DNA of 6,261 nucleotides from JBGSUE01 sp041753515 (GTDB lineage: Bacteria > Patescibacteriota > Microgenomatia > UBA10105 > UBA927): contig JBGSUE010000033.1 in NCBI GenBank assembly GCA_041753515.1, forward strand, positions 1-6,261. Reading direction: 5' to 3'. Shown here one piece after another: positions 1 to 6,196 of the stretch. Numbering within the stretch: the stretch's first letter is position 1; the number at the start of each line of letters is the position of its first letter. The notes below the pieces were generated by a model. It was not told the DNA's origin. It made no database searches and was given only the letters and a program-made list of their open reading frames with translations. Made by a program: the position numbers and the translations under genes.

Positions 1-2
1 GG

Positions 3-1838
3 GCACCGAAAGTAATTTATTCAGCGGAAGGACGCAATGTCATCCCTTCTGTTGTTGATCCAATAAAAAATATTGTTGGTGATGTAGCAAAACGCCAGAT
101 GGTTATTAACCCAAAAACGACAGTTTTTTCCGTTAAGCGCCTCATGGGCAGGAAATATTCGGATAAAAGCGTGCAAAGCGATGTGAAATGGCTGCCGTAC
201 ACTGTTAAAGGCGGTAAAAATGATATGGCGGTTGTGGAAGTAGAGGGACGCCAGTTTACGCCGCAGGAAATATCCGCAAAAATCCTTTCAAAAATTAAGG
301 CTGATGCCGAGCAGTATTTGGGCACAAAAATTACTCAGGCTGTTATTACGGTTCCCGCGTATTTTGATGATTCCCAGCGCCAGGCCACAAAGCAGGCAGG
401 GGAGATTGCCGGTCTTGAAGTTCTGCGAATTATCAATGAACCGACCGCTGCAGCGCTCGCCTACGGATTGGATAAGAAGAATACTCATACAATTGCTGTA
501 TATGACCTCGGCGGCGGGACTTTTGATATTTCCATACTCGAACTTGGGGACGGCGTATATGAGGTGAAAGCAACCAACGGGGATACACATCTTGGCGGTG
601 ACGATTTTGACCAGAAGATCCTTGATTGGCTGGCAGACGAATTTAAGAAAGAAAACGGTGTTGATTTGCGCAAAGATCCGCAAGCTCTCCAGCGGTTGCG
701 CGACGCAGCTGAGAAAGCGAAAATTGAGCTTTCAAGCTCTCTTGAGGCGGAAATCAATTTACCGTTTATCACACAAGGGAAAGACGGACCGCTGCATATG
801 GTCAAGAAACTCGGCCGGGCGAAGCTTGAATCCATCGTCGAAGAACTTATTGAAAAATCGATCGAGCCTGTGAAAAAATGCCTTGCCGACGCAAAGATTA
901 AGGTTACGGATGTGAATGAGATTGTCCTGGTCGGAGGCATGACCAGAATGCCGAAGGTTATTGAAGTCGTCAAGAAGTTTTTCGGAAAAGATCCGAACCG
1001 GTCGGTCAACCCTGATGAGGTTGTGGCAATTGGTGCGGCTGTCCAGGGGGGAGTACTCTCAGGTGATGTTAAAGATGTTGTTCTTTTGGATGTGACGCCG
1101 TTAACTCTCGGAGTTGAAACTCTTGGGGGTGTGTCCACGCCGCTTATTGTGCGTAATACGACGATTCCGTCCAGTAAATCGGAGACGTTTTCAACTGCTT
1201 CTGACAATCAGACATCGGTGGAAATTAATGTTCTTCAGGGAGAGCGTCCGATGGCGACAGACAATAAGTCACTCGGTCGTTTTGTCCTTTCCGGCATTCC
1301 GTCAGCCCCCAGAGGAGTCCCTCAGATTGAGGTACTGTTTGATATCGATGCCTCCGGCATTTTGAATGTCACGGCAAAAGACAAGGCAACGGGGAAAGAA
1401 AGCACAATAAAGATTACAGGGTCAACCGGTCTTGACAAAGATGAGGTGGAAAAGATGAAAGCGGAAGCTGAAGCGCACGCTTCAGAGGATACTGCCAAAA
1501 AAGAGGCAATAGAGGCGAAAAATAAGGCGGATAACCTCATCTACCAGGCGGAAAAGACACTCAAGGATGCCGGCGATAAAGTGAAGCCGGAAGAGAAGAC
1601 GGCAGTTGAGGAAAAGATCAAAGCGTTGAAGGATGTACTGGAAAGCGGCAAGAAAGAGGAAATTGAGGCAAAATCCAATGAGCTTTCTGAAGCCGTCCAA
1701 AAAGTCGGGGCAAGCATGTATAATCAGCAACAAAGTACTCCGCAGGAAGAAAATAACAGCAAGAAATCCCCCAAAGGGGGATCCGCCTCTGGCGGAAAAG
1801 ACGATGGAAAAGTTGAAGAAGGAGAAGTGGTGAGTTAA
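3..1838 (+). CDS. dnaK: Molecular chaperone DnaK (Hsp70), 5' truncated by window edge
   Basis: Cytoplasmic ATP-dependent Hsp70 chaperone that binds exposed hydrophobic peptides and cycles with DnaJ and GrpE. The reading frame is open from base 3 and its first residues (APKVIYSAEGRNVIPSVV) align with E. coli DnaK from about residue 23, so about 22 codons, including the DLGTT phosphate loop, lie upstream; the ATG at 99 is internal. Of 611 visible residues, the nucleotide-binding domain includes VPAYFDDSQRQAT (from 117), VYDLGGGTFD (from 166) and NGDTHLGG (from 192). The interdomain linker DVVLLDVTPLTLG starts at 358, followed by the beta substrate-binding domain, a Lys/Glu-rich helical lid and a tail ending GKVEEGEVVS. 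The insert typical of diderm-type DnaK in the first lobe is present (about residues 53-75). The tail carries two palindromes in frame. The TAA stop overlaps the dnaJ ATG by one base, implying translational coupling. Identity is certain; only the true start is unseen. Confidence 0.98.
   Translation, partial: APKVIYSAEGRNVIPSVVDPIKNIVGDVAKRQMVINPKTTVFSVKRLMGRKYSDKSVQSDVKWLPYTVKGGKNDMAVVEVEGRQFTPQEISAKILSKIKADAEQYLGTKITQAVITVPAYFDDSQRQATKQAGEIAGLEVLRIINEPTAAALAYGLDKKNTHTIAVYDLGGGTFDISILELGDGVYEVKATNGDTHLGGDDFDQKILDWLADEFKKENGVDLRKDPQALQRLRDAAEKAKIELSSSLEAEINLPFITQGKDGPLHMVKKLGRAKLESIVEELIEKSIEPVKKCLADAKIKVTDVNEIVLVGGMTRMPKVIEVVKKFFGKDPNRSVNPDEVVAIGAAVQGGVLSGDVKDVVLLDVTPLTLGVETLGGVSTPLIVRNTTIPSSKSETFSTASDNQTSVEINVLQGERPMATDNKSLGRFVLSGIPSAPRGVPQIEVLFDIDASGILNVTAKDKATGKESTIKITGSTGLDKDEVEKMKAEAEAHASEDTAKKEAIEAKNKADNLIYQAEKTLKDAGDKVKPEEKTAVEEKIKALKDVLESGKKEEIEAKSNELSEAVQKVGASMYNQQQSTPQEENNSKKSPKGGSASGGKDDGKVEEGEVVS
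1766..1782. repeat. Perfect palindrome 1 in the dnaK tail
   Basis: ATCCCCC, loop AAA, GGGGGAT forms a perfect 7-bp stem. It is read in frame in the low-complexity DnaK tail as part of KKSPKGGSASGGK. It directly abuts a second perfect palindrome. No T tract follows and it lies inside a coding region, so it is not a convincing terminator. It could be a copy of a dispersed palindromic repeat, but no second copy is present in this window. Confidence 0.6.
1782..1796. repeat. Perfect palindrome 2 in the dnaK tail
   Basis: TCCGCC, loop TCT, GGCGGA forms a perfect 6-bp stem, followed by AAAAG rather than a T run on the + strand. It shares its first base with the last base of the preceding palindrome, so the two form a tandem hairpin unit of 31 bases (1766-1796). 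It encodes the Ser-Ala-Ser-Gly-Gly part of the DnaK tail. Confidence 0.6.
1819..1824 (+). promoter_or_regulatory. Possible Shine-Dalgarno for dnaJ inside the dnaK 3' end
   Basis: AAGGAG lies 13 bases before the dnaJ ATG at 1838, longer than the usual 5-9. Because dnaK and dnaJ overlap in TAATG, termination-reinitiation may contribute more to dnaJ translation than this site. The same bases encode the EEGE part of the DnaK tail, so the match may be incidental. Confidence 0.4.
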
Positions 1839-2719
1839 TGGCCAAGCGTGACTTTTACGAGGTTTTGGGCGTTGGCAAATCCGCTTCTTCGGCGGAGATC
1901 AAGTCTGCGTATAGAAAGCTTGCCCTGCAGTGGCATCCTGACCGCAATAAGTCGCCCTCAGCACACGAGAAATTCAAGGAAATAAATGAAGCGTACGCGG
2001 TGCTGTCTGACCCTAAGAAAAAAGAATCATACGACCAGTTTGGCCATGATGCGTTCAGGTCCGGAATGGGAGGCGGGAACCCATACGGGCAGCAGGGTCC
2101 GTTTTCTTATTATTACTCATCAGGCGGGGGCGGGTCGCCGTTTGGCGGATCCGATTTTATCGATCCGTTTGAGATTTTCGAAAGCTTTTTTGGCGGAGGG
2201 TTCGGCAGGGCTGCCGGTAGAACCCATCACAGGCGTGAAGCGTATCAGATCTCAATCGATTTCATGGATGCAGTCCGGGGCGTAACACGTGATGTCCATC
2301 TTCCCCGGGGCGCAGCAGGAGAAGGGAGTGAGAAAAAAACAATAAAAATTCCGCCCGGTGTTGATACAGGGTCTCAGATCAGGTTTGATGATTTTGATAT
2401 CGTCGTTGAAGTAAGGCCCGACAAGAAATTTCAGCGTGAAAGAGATGATATTATCGTGACACATGAAATAACATTTCCCCAGGCGGCGCTGGGCGATGTC
2501 GTGGAAGTACCCACAGTTGATGGCGACGTGAAAATCCGTGTCCAGCCGGGTACCCAACCGGGGACACTCGTTCGTCTTCGCGGCAAAGGTATGCCCCATG
2601 TCAGGGATGGCGGCCGCGGGGATCAATATGTCAAGCTCACTCTCTCTGTTCCCACCCATCTCACCCGAAGGCAGAAAGAGCTGTTTGAAGAGCTCAAGTC
2701 TGAAATGGGTAGTGCTTGA
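1838..2719 (+). CDS. dnaJ: DnaJ-type co-chaperone lacking the zinc finger (class B Hsp40)
   Basis: Hsp40 co-chaperone expected to stimulate the DnaK ATPase and deliver substrates. Its 293 residues begin with a complete J domain (about 3-70) with the HPD motif at 33-35. A long Gly/Phe-rich region follows (about 74-135), then C-terminal beta domains with conserved blocks ALGDVVEVPTVDG and QPGTQPGTLVRLRGKGMP. The protein has no cysteine, so the four CxxCxGxG repeats of canonical DnaJ are missing. The strand that normally leads into the zinc finger runs almost directly into KTIKIPPGVDTGSQIR, and the first C-terminal domain is shortened. This resembles CbpA/class B proteins (about 300 residues) rather than the ~375-residue DnaJ. 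Adjacency to dnaK, with a one-base overlap, argues that it is the main DnaJ partner here. cbpA is the alternative name by architecture. The start is set by the J domain at the N-terminus. Confidence 0.93.
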   Translation: MAKRDFYEVLGVGKSASSAEIKSAYRKLALQWHPDRNKSPSAHEKFKEINEAYAVLSDPKKKESYDQFGHDAFRSGMGGGNPYGQQGPFSYYYSSGGGGSPFGGSDFIDPFEIFESFFGGGFGRAAGRTHHRREAYQISIDFMDAVRGVTRDVHLPRGAAGEGSEKKTIKIPPGVDTGSQIRFDDFDIVVEVRPDKKFQRERDDIIVTHEITFPQAALGDVVEVPTVDGDVKIRVQPGTQPGTLVRLRGKGMPHVRDGGRGDQYVKLTLSVPTHLTRRQKELFEELKSEMGSA

Positions 2720-2743
2720 CCATTTTTTCGCCGGTGGTATAAT
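2716..2743 (+). promoter_or_regulatory. Sigma-70-type promoter for nusA-infB
   Basis: The -35 box TTGACC (2716-2721, 5 of 6 consensus bases) overlaps the dnaJ TGA stop. After 16 bases comes a perfect -10 box TATAAT (2738-2743), preceded by TGG, which gives an extended -10. Transcription should start near 2750, leaving a leader of about 50 bases before the nusA ATG. An inverted repeat ATACT-CTTT-AGTAT (2742-2755) spans the -10 edge and the start site and could be an operator, though five base pairs may be chance. This is the best promoter match in the window. Confidence 0.75.
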
Positions 2744-2767
2744 ACTCTTTAGTATACGTAATTTATG

Positions 2768-2790
2768 AGGTGGGGGAACCCGCCTTTTTT
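2768..2790 (+). terminator. Intrinsic terminator or attenuator in the nusA leader
   Basis: GGTGGG (2769-2774), tetraloop GGAA, CCCGCC (2779-2784) forms a 6-bp GC-rich stem with one G-U pair, extended by A2768-T2785. Six T residues (2785-2790) follow, then AT-rich DNA. It is 49 bases after the dnaJ stop, so it could end the dnaK-dnaJ transcript. It is also about 18 bases downstream of the predicted nusA start site and ends 9 bases before the nusA ATG, so transcripts from the nusA promoter must pass it. That position suggests attenuation. If nusA began at the GTG at 2770, the hairpin would be coding, but the ATG at 2800 fits the family better. Confidence 0.65.
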
Positions 2791-2799
2791 AATAAATAT

Positions 2800-3804
2800 A
2801 TGCCGGCGATTGTACGATCAGAATTTGCATTAGCGTTAAACCAGGTAGCCACCGAACGGGGGATAGATCCCGCTATTGTTGTTGAAACAATTAAAGCTGC
2901 AATTCTTGCCGCATATCGCAAAGACTACGGGTCCGATGAAATTGAACAGTATATTGTGGAATTGAATCCGGACAATGGTGAAGCAAAAATCCTCAAAGAC
3001 GGCAAGGATGTGACACCGCCGGGATTTGGGCGTATTGCAGCCCAAACCGCTAAGCAAGTCATCCTCCAGCGAATCCGTGAGGCTGAGAAGCAGGCAGTAT
3101 TGTCTGATTTCCAAATGAAAATCGGTACGATAGTATCAGGTATGATACTCCGGTATGACGGGCCGAATATTATTGTGGACATCGGCCGGACTCAGGCAGT
3201 CATGCCGCCCGGGGAGCAAAGCAAAGGCGAACAATACAGGCTGAATCAGCGTCTCTCTTTTTATATCGAAGGAATCCGTGAAACAACCCGTGGGAATGAA
3301 ATTATTGTATCCCGGGCACACAAAGGTCTTGTGGAAGGCTTGTTTAAGCGTGAAGTGCCTGAAGTGGCTCAAGGGTCGGTAGAGCTTCGGATTGTTGCAC
3401 GCGAAGCAGGCGGACGGACAAAGATTGCTGTTTATTCATCACAGTCGGGTGTTGATCCTGTCGGATCCTGCGTCGGCCAGAAAGGCGTACGAGTTCAGGC
3501 TGTTATTAACGAGCTTGGAGGGAGTGAAAAAGTGGATGTGATCCAGTGGAGTGATGATACGAAGCAGTTTATCATTGCGGCATTGGCTCCGGCAGAACAG
3601 ATATCTGTTGAACTTCATGATGAGGAAAAAACAGCCACAGTATTTGTTCCACAGGATCAATTATCTCTGGCTATCGGGCGCGACGGGCAAAATGTCAGGC
3701 TGGCAGCTAAATTGACTGGCTGGAAGCTGGATATAAAAGAAAAAGAAATGAAAACGGAAGACGGAGAACAGAATACGGAAAAAAAAGTAAAGCCTTCAGT
3801 ATGA
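2800..3804 (+). CDS. nusA: Transcription termination/antitermination factor NusA
   Basis: RNA polymerase-associated factor that promotes pausing and intrinsic termination and takes part in antitermination. From the ATG at 2800 it has 334 residues. The N-terminal RNA polymerase-binding domain covers about 1-105. The S1 domain covers about 107-175, with a beta-strand core around IIVDIGRTQAVMP (124-136). KH1 has its loop VGQKG at 225-229 and KH2 has IGRDG at 292-296. A short charged tail follows, without the acidic repeats of the 495-residue E. coli protein. A GTG at 2770 would add ten residues (GTG GGG GAA...), but these are encoded by the GC-rich hairpin and T tract and are unlike NusA N-termini; MPAIVRSEFALALNQ is the expected beginning. 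No Shine-Dalgarno is visible before the ATG. infB starts 24 bases after the stop, so the two are probably co-transcribed; rimP and ylxR, common neighbours elsewhere, are absent. Confidence 0.96.
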   Translation: MPAIVRSEFALALNQVATERGIDPAIVVETIKAAILAAYRKDYGSDEIEQYIVELNPDNGEAKILKDGKDVTPPGFGRIAAQTAKQVILQRIREAEKQAVLSDFQMKIGTIVSGMILRYDGPNIIVDIGRTQAVMPPGEQSKGEQYRLNQRLSFYIEGIRETTRGNEIIVSRAHKGLVEGLFKREVPEVAQGSVELRIVAREAGGRTKIAVYSSQSGVDPVGSCVGQKGVRVQAVINELGGSEKVDVIQWSDDTKQFIIAALAPAEQISVELHDEEKTATVFVPQDQLSLAIGRDGQNVRLAAKLTGWKLDIKEKEMKTEDGEQNTEKKVKPSV

Positions 3805-3828
3805 AGCATACCGAGGCACGAAATAATT

Positions 3829-5298
3829 ATGGCAAAAAAGACTCAGTCATCTGCGGGTATTTCACCACGTCCGCCCGTTGTGGCGGTCCTCGGGCATGTA
3901 GACCATGGTAAAACGACACTTTTGGACGCAATCAGGGCTACCAACGTTGCCTCCCGTGAACATGGCGGAATAACACAATCAATTGGCGCCACCTCTGTGG
4001 GTACAAAAGAAGGCCGCACTATTACTTTTATCGACACTCCCGGTCATGAAGCATTTTCTCAAATGCGCTCCCGAGGTGCTCACAGCGCAGATATTGCCAT
4101 TCTGGTTGTGGCTGCAGATGATGGGGTGAAACCTCAGACAATTGAATCCATCAGACAGATTAAGGAGGCAGGCATTCCGTTTGCTGTAGCAGTCAACAAA
4201 ATTGATCTGCCGACGGGAGATGTAGAAAAAGTGAAGCAAGGTTTAGCCAAGCATGATGTTCAGGTTGAAGGGTTTGGAGGTGCTGTCCCTATAATTTCTG
4301 TATCAGCAAAAAATAAAACGGGAATTGATGCTCTGCTTGATCTGATCGTTCTTATGGCAGACATGACAGGATTGGAAAATAACCCTGAAGGATTGCTTCA
4401 AGCCCATGTAATTGAAACGCGGATAGATAAAGGGAAAGGTATGACAGTATCTCTTGTGGTAAAGAGTGGAACGCTCCATAGTGGTGATGTCCTGTATGAG
4501 GAAAATACGAAGATTGCCCGGGTGAGGGCTTTGATATCTGATAAGGGGACTCATGTTCCAGAAGTTGCCCCAGGATATGCAGCAGAAGTATTGGGTTTTG
4601 ATCAGTTGCCTGTTGTGGGCTGCATCCTTTCGACACATGCATCAGAAAAACAGATTAAAATGGCGGAAGAATCGAAAGAAATTAAAGATTCCATTCCAAA
4701 TTTTTTAAAACCTCTTGAAGAAGTTGAGAATAAAGAATTGAATATTTTATTAAAAGCGGATACAGCCGGTTCGCTTGAGGCGGTGAAAGAATCACTGAAT
4801 GAGCATATTCACATTGTTGAGCATGGTTTGGGTGATGTGAGCGAAGCGGATGTATTATTGGCAAAATCGACGAAGGCAGCAATTATTGGATTCCAGGTGA
4901 AGGCATCAAACGCCATCGCAAAGCTTGCTTCATCAGAGCGTGTTATTGTGCGTACATATACGCTTATTTACCAATTGCTGGAAGAGTTGTCTGATGCTGC
5001 TGAGGGGATGTTGGAAAATGAGGCTGAAAAGGAGTTGGGAAAAGGTAAAATTATTGCAGAGTTTCCTTTCAACAATCTCAGGGTGGCGGGAGTGAAAATC
5101 GAAGAAGGAAGGTTTGCAAAAGGCGATACCGTTAGGATCCTAAGAAACGAAGAACAGGTTTACACGGCCAAAATAAAGTCTTTGCGCCATGGGAAGGATG
5201 ATGTAAATAAATTAGAGGCCGGAAAAGAATGCGGAATCATTTTTGACAGGACTGTTGATTTTTCCCTCAGTGATGCTATAATTGCCTTCAGAACCTGA
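3829..5298 (+). CDS. infB: Translation initiation factor IF-2, short form
   Basis: GTPase that recruits initiator fMet-tRNA to the 30S subunit and promotes subunit joining. The 489 residues carry every GTPase motif: G1 GHVDHGKT (22-29), G2 around GGITQ (46-50), G3 DTPGH (69-73), G4 NKID (123-126) and G5 SAK (159-161). Domain 2 (about 190-275) follows, then C1 starting at ELNILLKAD (304), and the fMet-tRNA-binding C2 domain (about 405-489), with SLRHGKDDV and the conserved ECGI. The long N-terminal region and IF2-N modules of the 890-residue E. coli protein are absent; only about 15 residues precede the G domain. In C2 the Cys of the usual AGC motif is Val (AGVKI) and the usual GD near the C-terminus is SD. 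Weak GAGG (3813-3816) lies 12 bases before the ATG. It probably shares the nusA transcript. Identity is certain. Confidence 0.97.
   Translation: MAKKTQSSAGISPRPPVVAVLGHVDHGKTTLLDAIRATNVASREHGGITQSIGATSVGTKEGRTITFIDTPGHEAFSQMRSRGAHSADIAILVVAADDGVKPQTIESIRQIKEAGIPFAVAVNKIDLPTGDVEKVKQGLAKHDVQVEGFGGAVPIISVSAKNKTGIDALLDLIVLMADMTGLENNPEGLLQAHVIETRIDKGKGMTVSLVVKSGTLHSGDVLYEENTKIARVRALISDKGTHVPEVAPGYAAEVLGFDQLPVVGCILSTHASEKQIKMAEESKEIKDSIPNFLKPLEEVENKELNILLKADTAGSLEAVKESLNEHIHIVEHGLGDVSEADVLLAKSTKAAIIGFQVKASNAIAKLASSERVIVRTYTLIYQLLEELSDAAEGMLENEAEKELGKGKIIAEFPFNNLRVAGVKIEEGRFAKGDTVRILRNEEQVYTAKIKSLRHGKDDVNKLEAGKECGIIFDRTVDFSLSDAIIAFRT
5255..5282 (+). promoter_or_regulatory. Candidate internal promoter in the infB 3' end
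   Basis: TTGATT (5255-5260, 4 of 6 consensus bases), a 16-base spacer and a perfect TATAAT (5277-5282) preceded by TGC, giving an extended -10. Transcription would start near 5289, about 31 bases before the DHH-family ATG. The spacing and extended -10 match those of the nusA promoter. It lies inside the IF-2 coding sequence, so some of the match could come from codon content, but it would let the downstream gene be expressed independently of nusA-infB. Confidence 0.5.
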
Positions 5299-5319
5299 TC
5301 TATTTTATAGGTTATATAT

Positions 5320-6177
5320 ATGTATAATCAGTCAGATATAGCCAAAGCTCGGGAGATTATTGATAAATCATCCGATATACTTCTACTCCTTCATGACCGT
5401 CCCACACATGACGGTGTGGGTAGCACGCTCGCGCTCATGCTTATGCTGGAATCCCTGAATAAAAAAGTGCATTGCGCATGTGCTGACCCAATGACAGTAG
5501 AATTTTCCGGGTATATTGGTGTAGACAAGTTTCAAACTGCACTTAAAAACAAAAATTTCATTATTTCCCTTGATTATCGGGAAGGATCGATCGAAAAAGT
5601 CAGTTATAATATCGAAAATAACCTGTTTAACCTTGTCATTGAGCCGCGTCCTGGATTTGATGATTTTTCTTCCGATAAGGTGAAATTTTCTTCAACAGGA
5701 GCAGTTTTTGATGCAGTCATCATCATTGATACGATACACCCCGGGGGAGTGAAGCGAGTGTTTGACATGGAATCCATGAATGCGGACAAAAAGATTCCTG
5801 TCATCAATATTGACCGTCATGCAAACAACGGAAATTTTGGATCAGTGAATATCATCAATCCGACCAGCGCCACAACGGCAGAAATTGTCGGGAAAATTGT
5901 GAAGGACTTCGGATGGACGATGAATCAGGATATCGCAACAAACCTTCTTAACGCTGTTATTTCCGGAACAAATAATTTTCAAAGTCCTCTTGTGGGTGCG
6001 GATACGTTCGAGATGACAGCAGTTCTCATGCGTGAAGGGGCAAAACGGTTTACCGCCCGCATTGAAAAACAACAGGAAAAACCGGTCAATGGACAATCGG
6101 ATAAACCTGAGATCAAAAACCCTCCGGATGATTGGCTGAAGCCCAAAATTTTTAAAAGCACTGCACCGGTTTCTTAA
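5320..6177 (+). CDS. DHH-family phosphoesterase-like protein with degenerate active site
   Basis: 285 residues related to the DHH superfamily that includes NrnA oligoribonucleases/pAp phosphatases. Visible family marks are HDRPTHDGVGS (25-35, motif I), IIIDT (134-138, motif II), INIDRHANN (162-170, motif III), TSATTAEIV (182-190) and AVISGTNNF (212-220, motif IV). Compared with the family pattern, the first Asp of motif I is Thr29, the first His of DHH is Arg166 and the motif IV Asp is Gly216; D31, D137, D165 and H167 remain. About 50 extra residues separate motifs I and II. Only about 70 residues follow motif IV, with no GGGH motif, so the DHHA1 domain is missing; the tail is charged and Pro-rich. 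Metal-dependent hydrolysis is therefore doubtful. In many bacteria nrnA lies near infB-rbfA-truB, so position supports descent from that family. It follows infB by 21 bases, with no clear Shine-Dalgarno. Family assignment is firm; activity is not. Confidence 0.85.
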   Translation: MYNQSDIAKAREIIDKSSDILLLLHDRPTHDGVGSTLALMLMLESLNKKVHCACADPMTVEFSGYIGVDKFQTALKNKNFIISLDYREGSIEKVSYNIENNLFNLVIEPRPGFDDFSSDKVKFSSTGAVFDAVIIIDTIHPGGVKRVFDMESMNADKKIPVINIDRHANNGNFGSVNIINPTSATTAEIVGKIVKDFGWTMNQDIATNLLNAVISGTNNFQSPLVGADTFEMTAVLMREGAKRFTARIEKQQEKPVNGQSDKPEIKNPPDDWLKPKIFKSTAPVS

Positions 6178-6196
6178 AGACACGCCGGTCACACTC

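Noticed and set aside
485..1207. A 240-codon open frame on the - strand opposite dnaK
   Set aside because: Long antisense frames opposite dnaK are a known by-product of its codon pattern. The translation is Ser/Thr-rich with no recognisable domain, and the + strand is unambiguous DnaK.
2135..2152. A GGCGGATCC stretch in dnaJ that is the reverse complement of part of the dnaK palindromes
   Set aside because: The stem here is only 4-5 bp, and the match is explained by Gly-Gly-Ser codons in the Gly/Phe region. It is not convincing as a second repeat copy.
2770..2799. GTG at 2770 as the nusA start
   Set aside because: It would translate the GC-rich hairpin and T tract into ten residues unlike NusA. 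GAGG directly abuts it with no spacing, and the ATG at 2800 gives the expected N-terminus.
2765..2833. A 22-codon ORF (ATG at 2765, TAG at 2831) overlapping the nusA start, as a possible leader peptide
   Set aside because: There is no Shine-Dalgarno before it, the frame simply runs through the hairpin, and no run of regulatory codons is seen.
4303..4642. Two overlapping - strand frames of about 100 codons opposite infB
   Set aside because: Both lie entirely inside an unmistakable IF-2 coding region, have no recognisable domain and no promoter or ribosome-binding signal.
5243..5248. Perfect TTGACA as the -35 for the promoter inside infB
   Set aside because: It is 28 bases from the TATAAT, too far for a sigma-70 promoter; TTGATT at 5255 has the proper 16-base spacing.
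6165..6189. ACCGG and CCGGT inverted repeat around the DHH-family stop codon as a terminator
   Set aside because: The stem is only 5 bp, the loop is about 15 bases, and no T tract follows.
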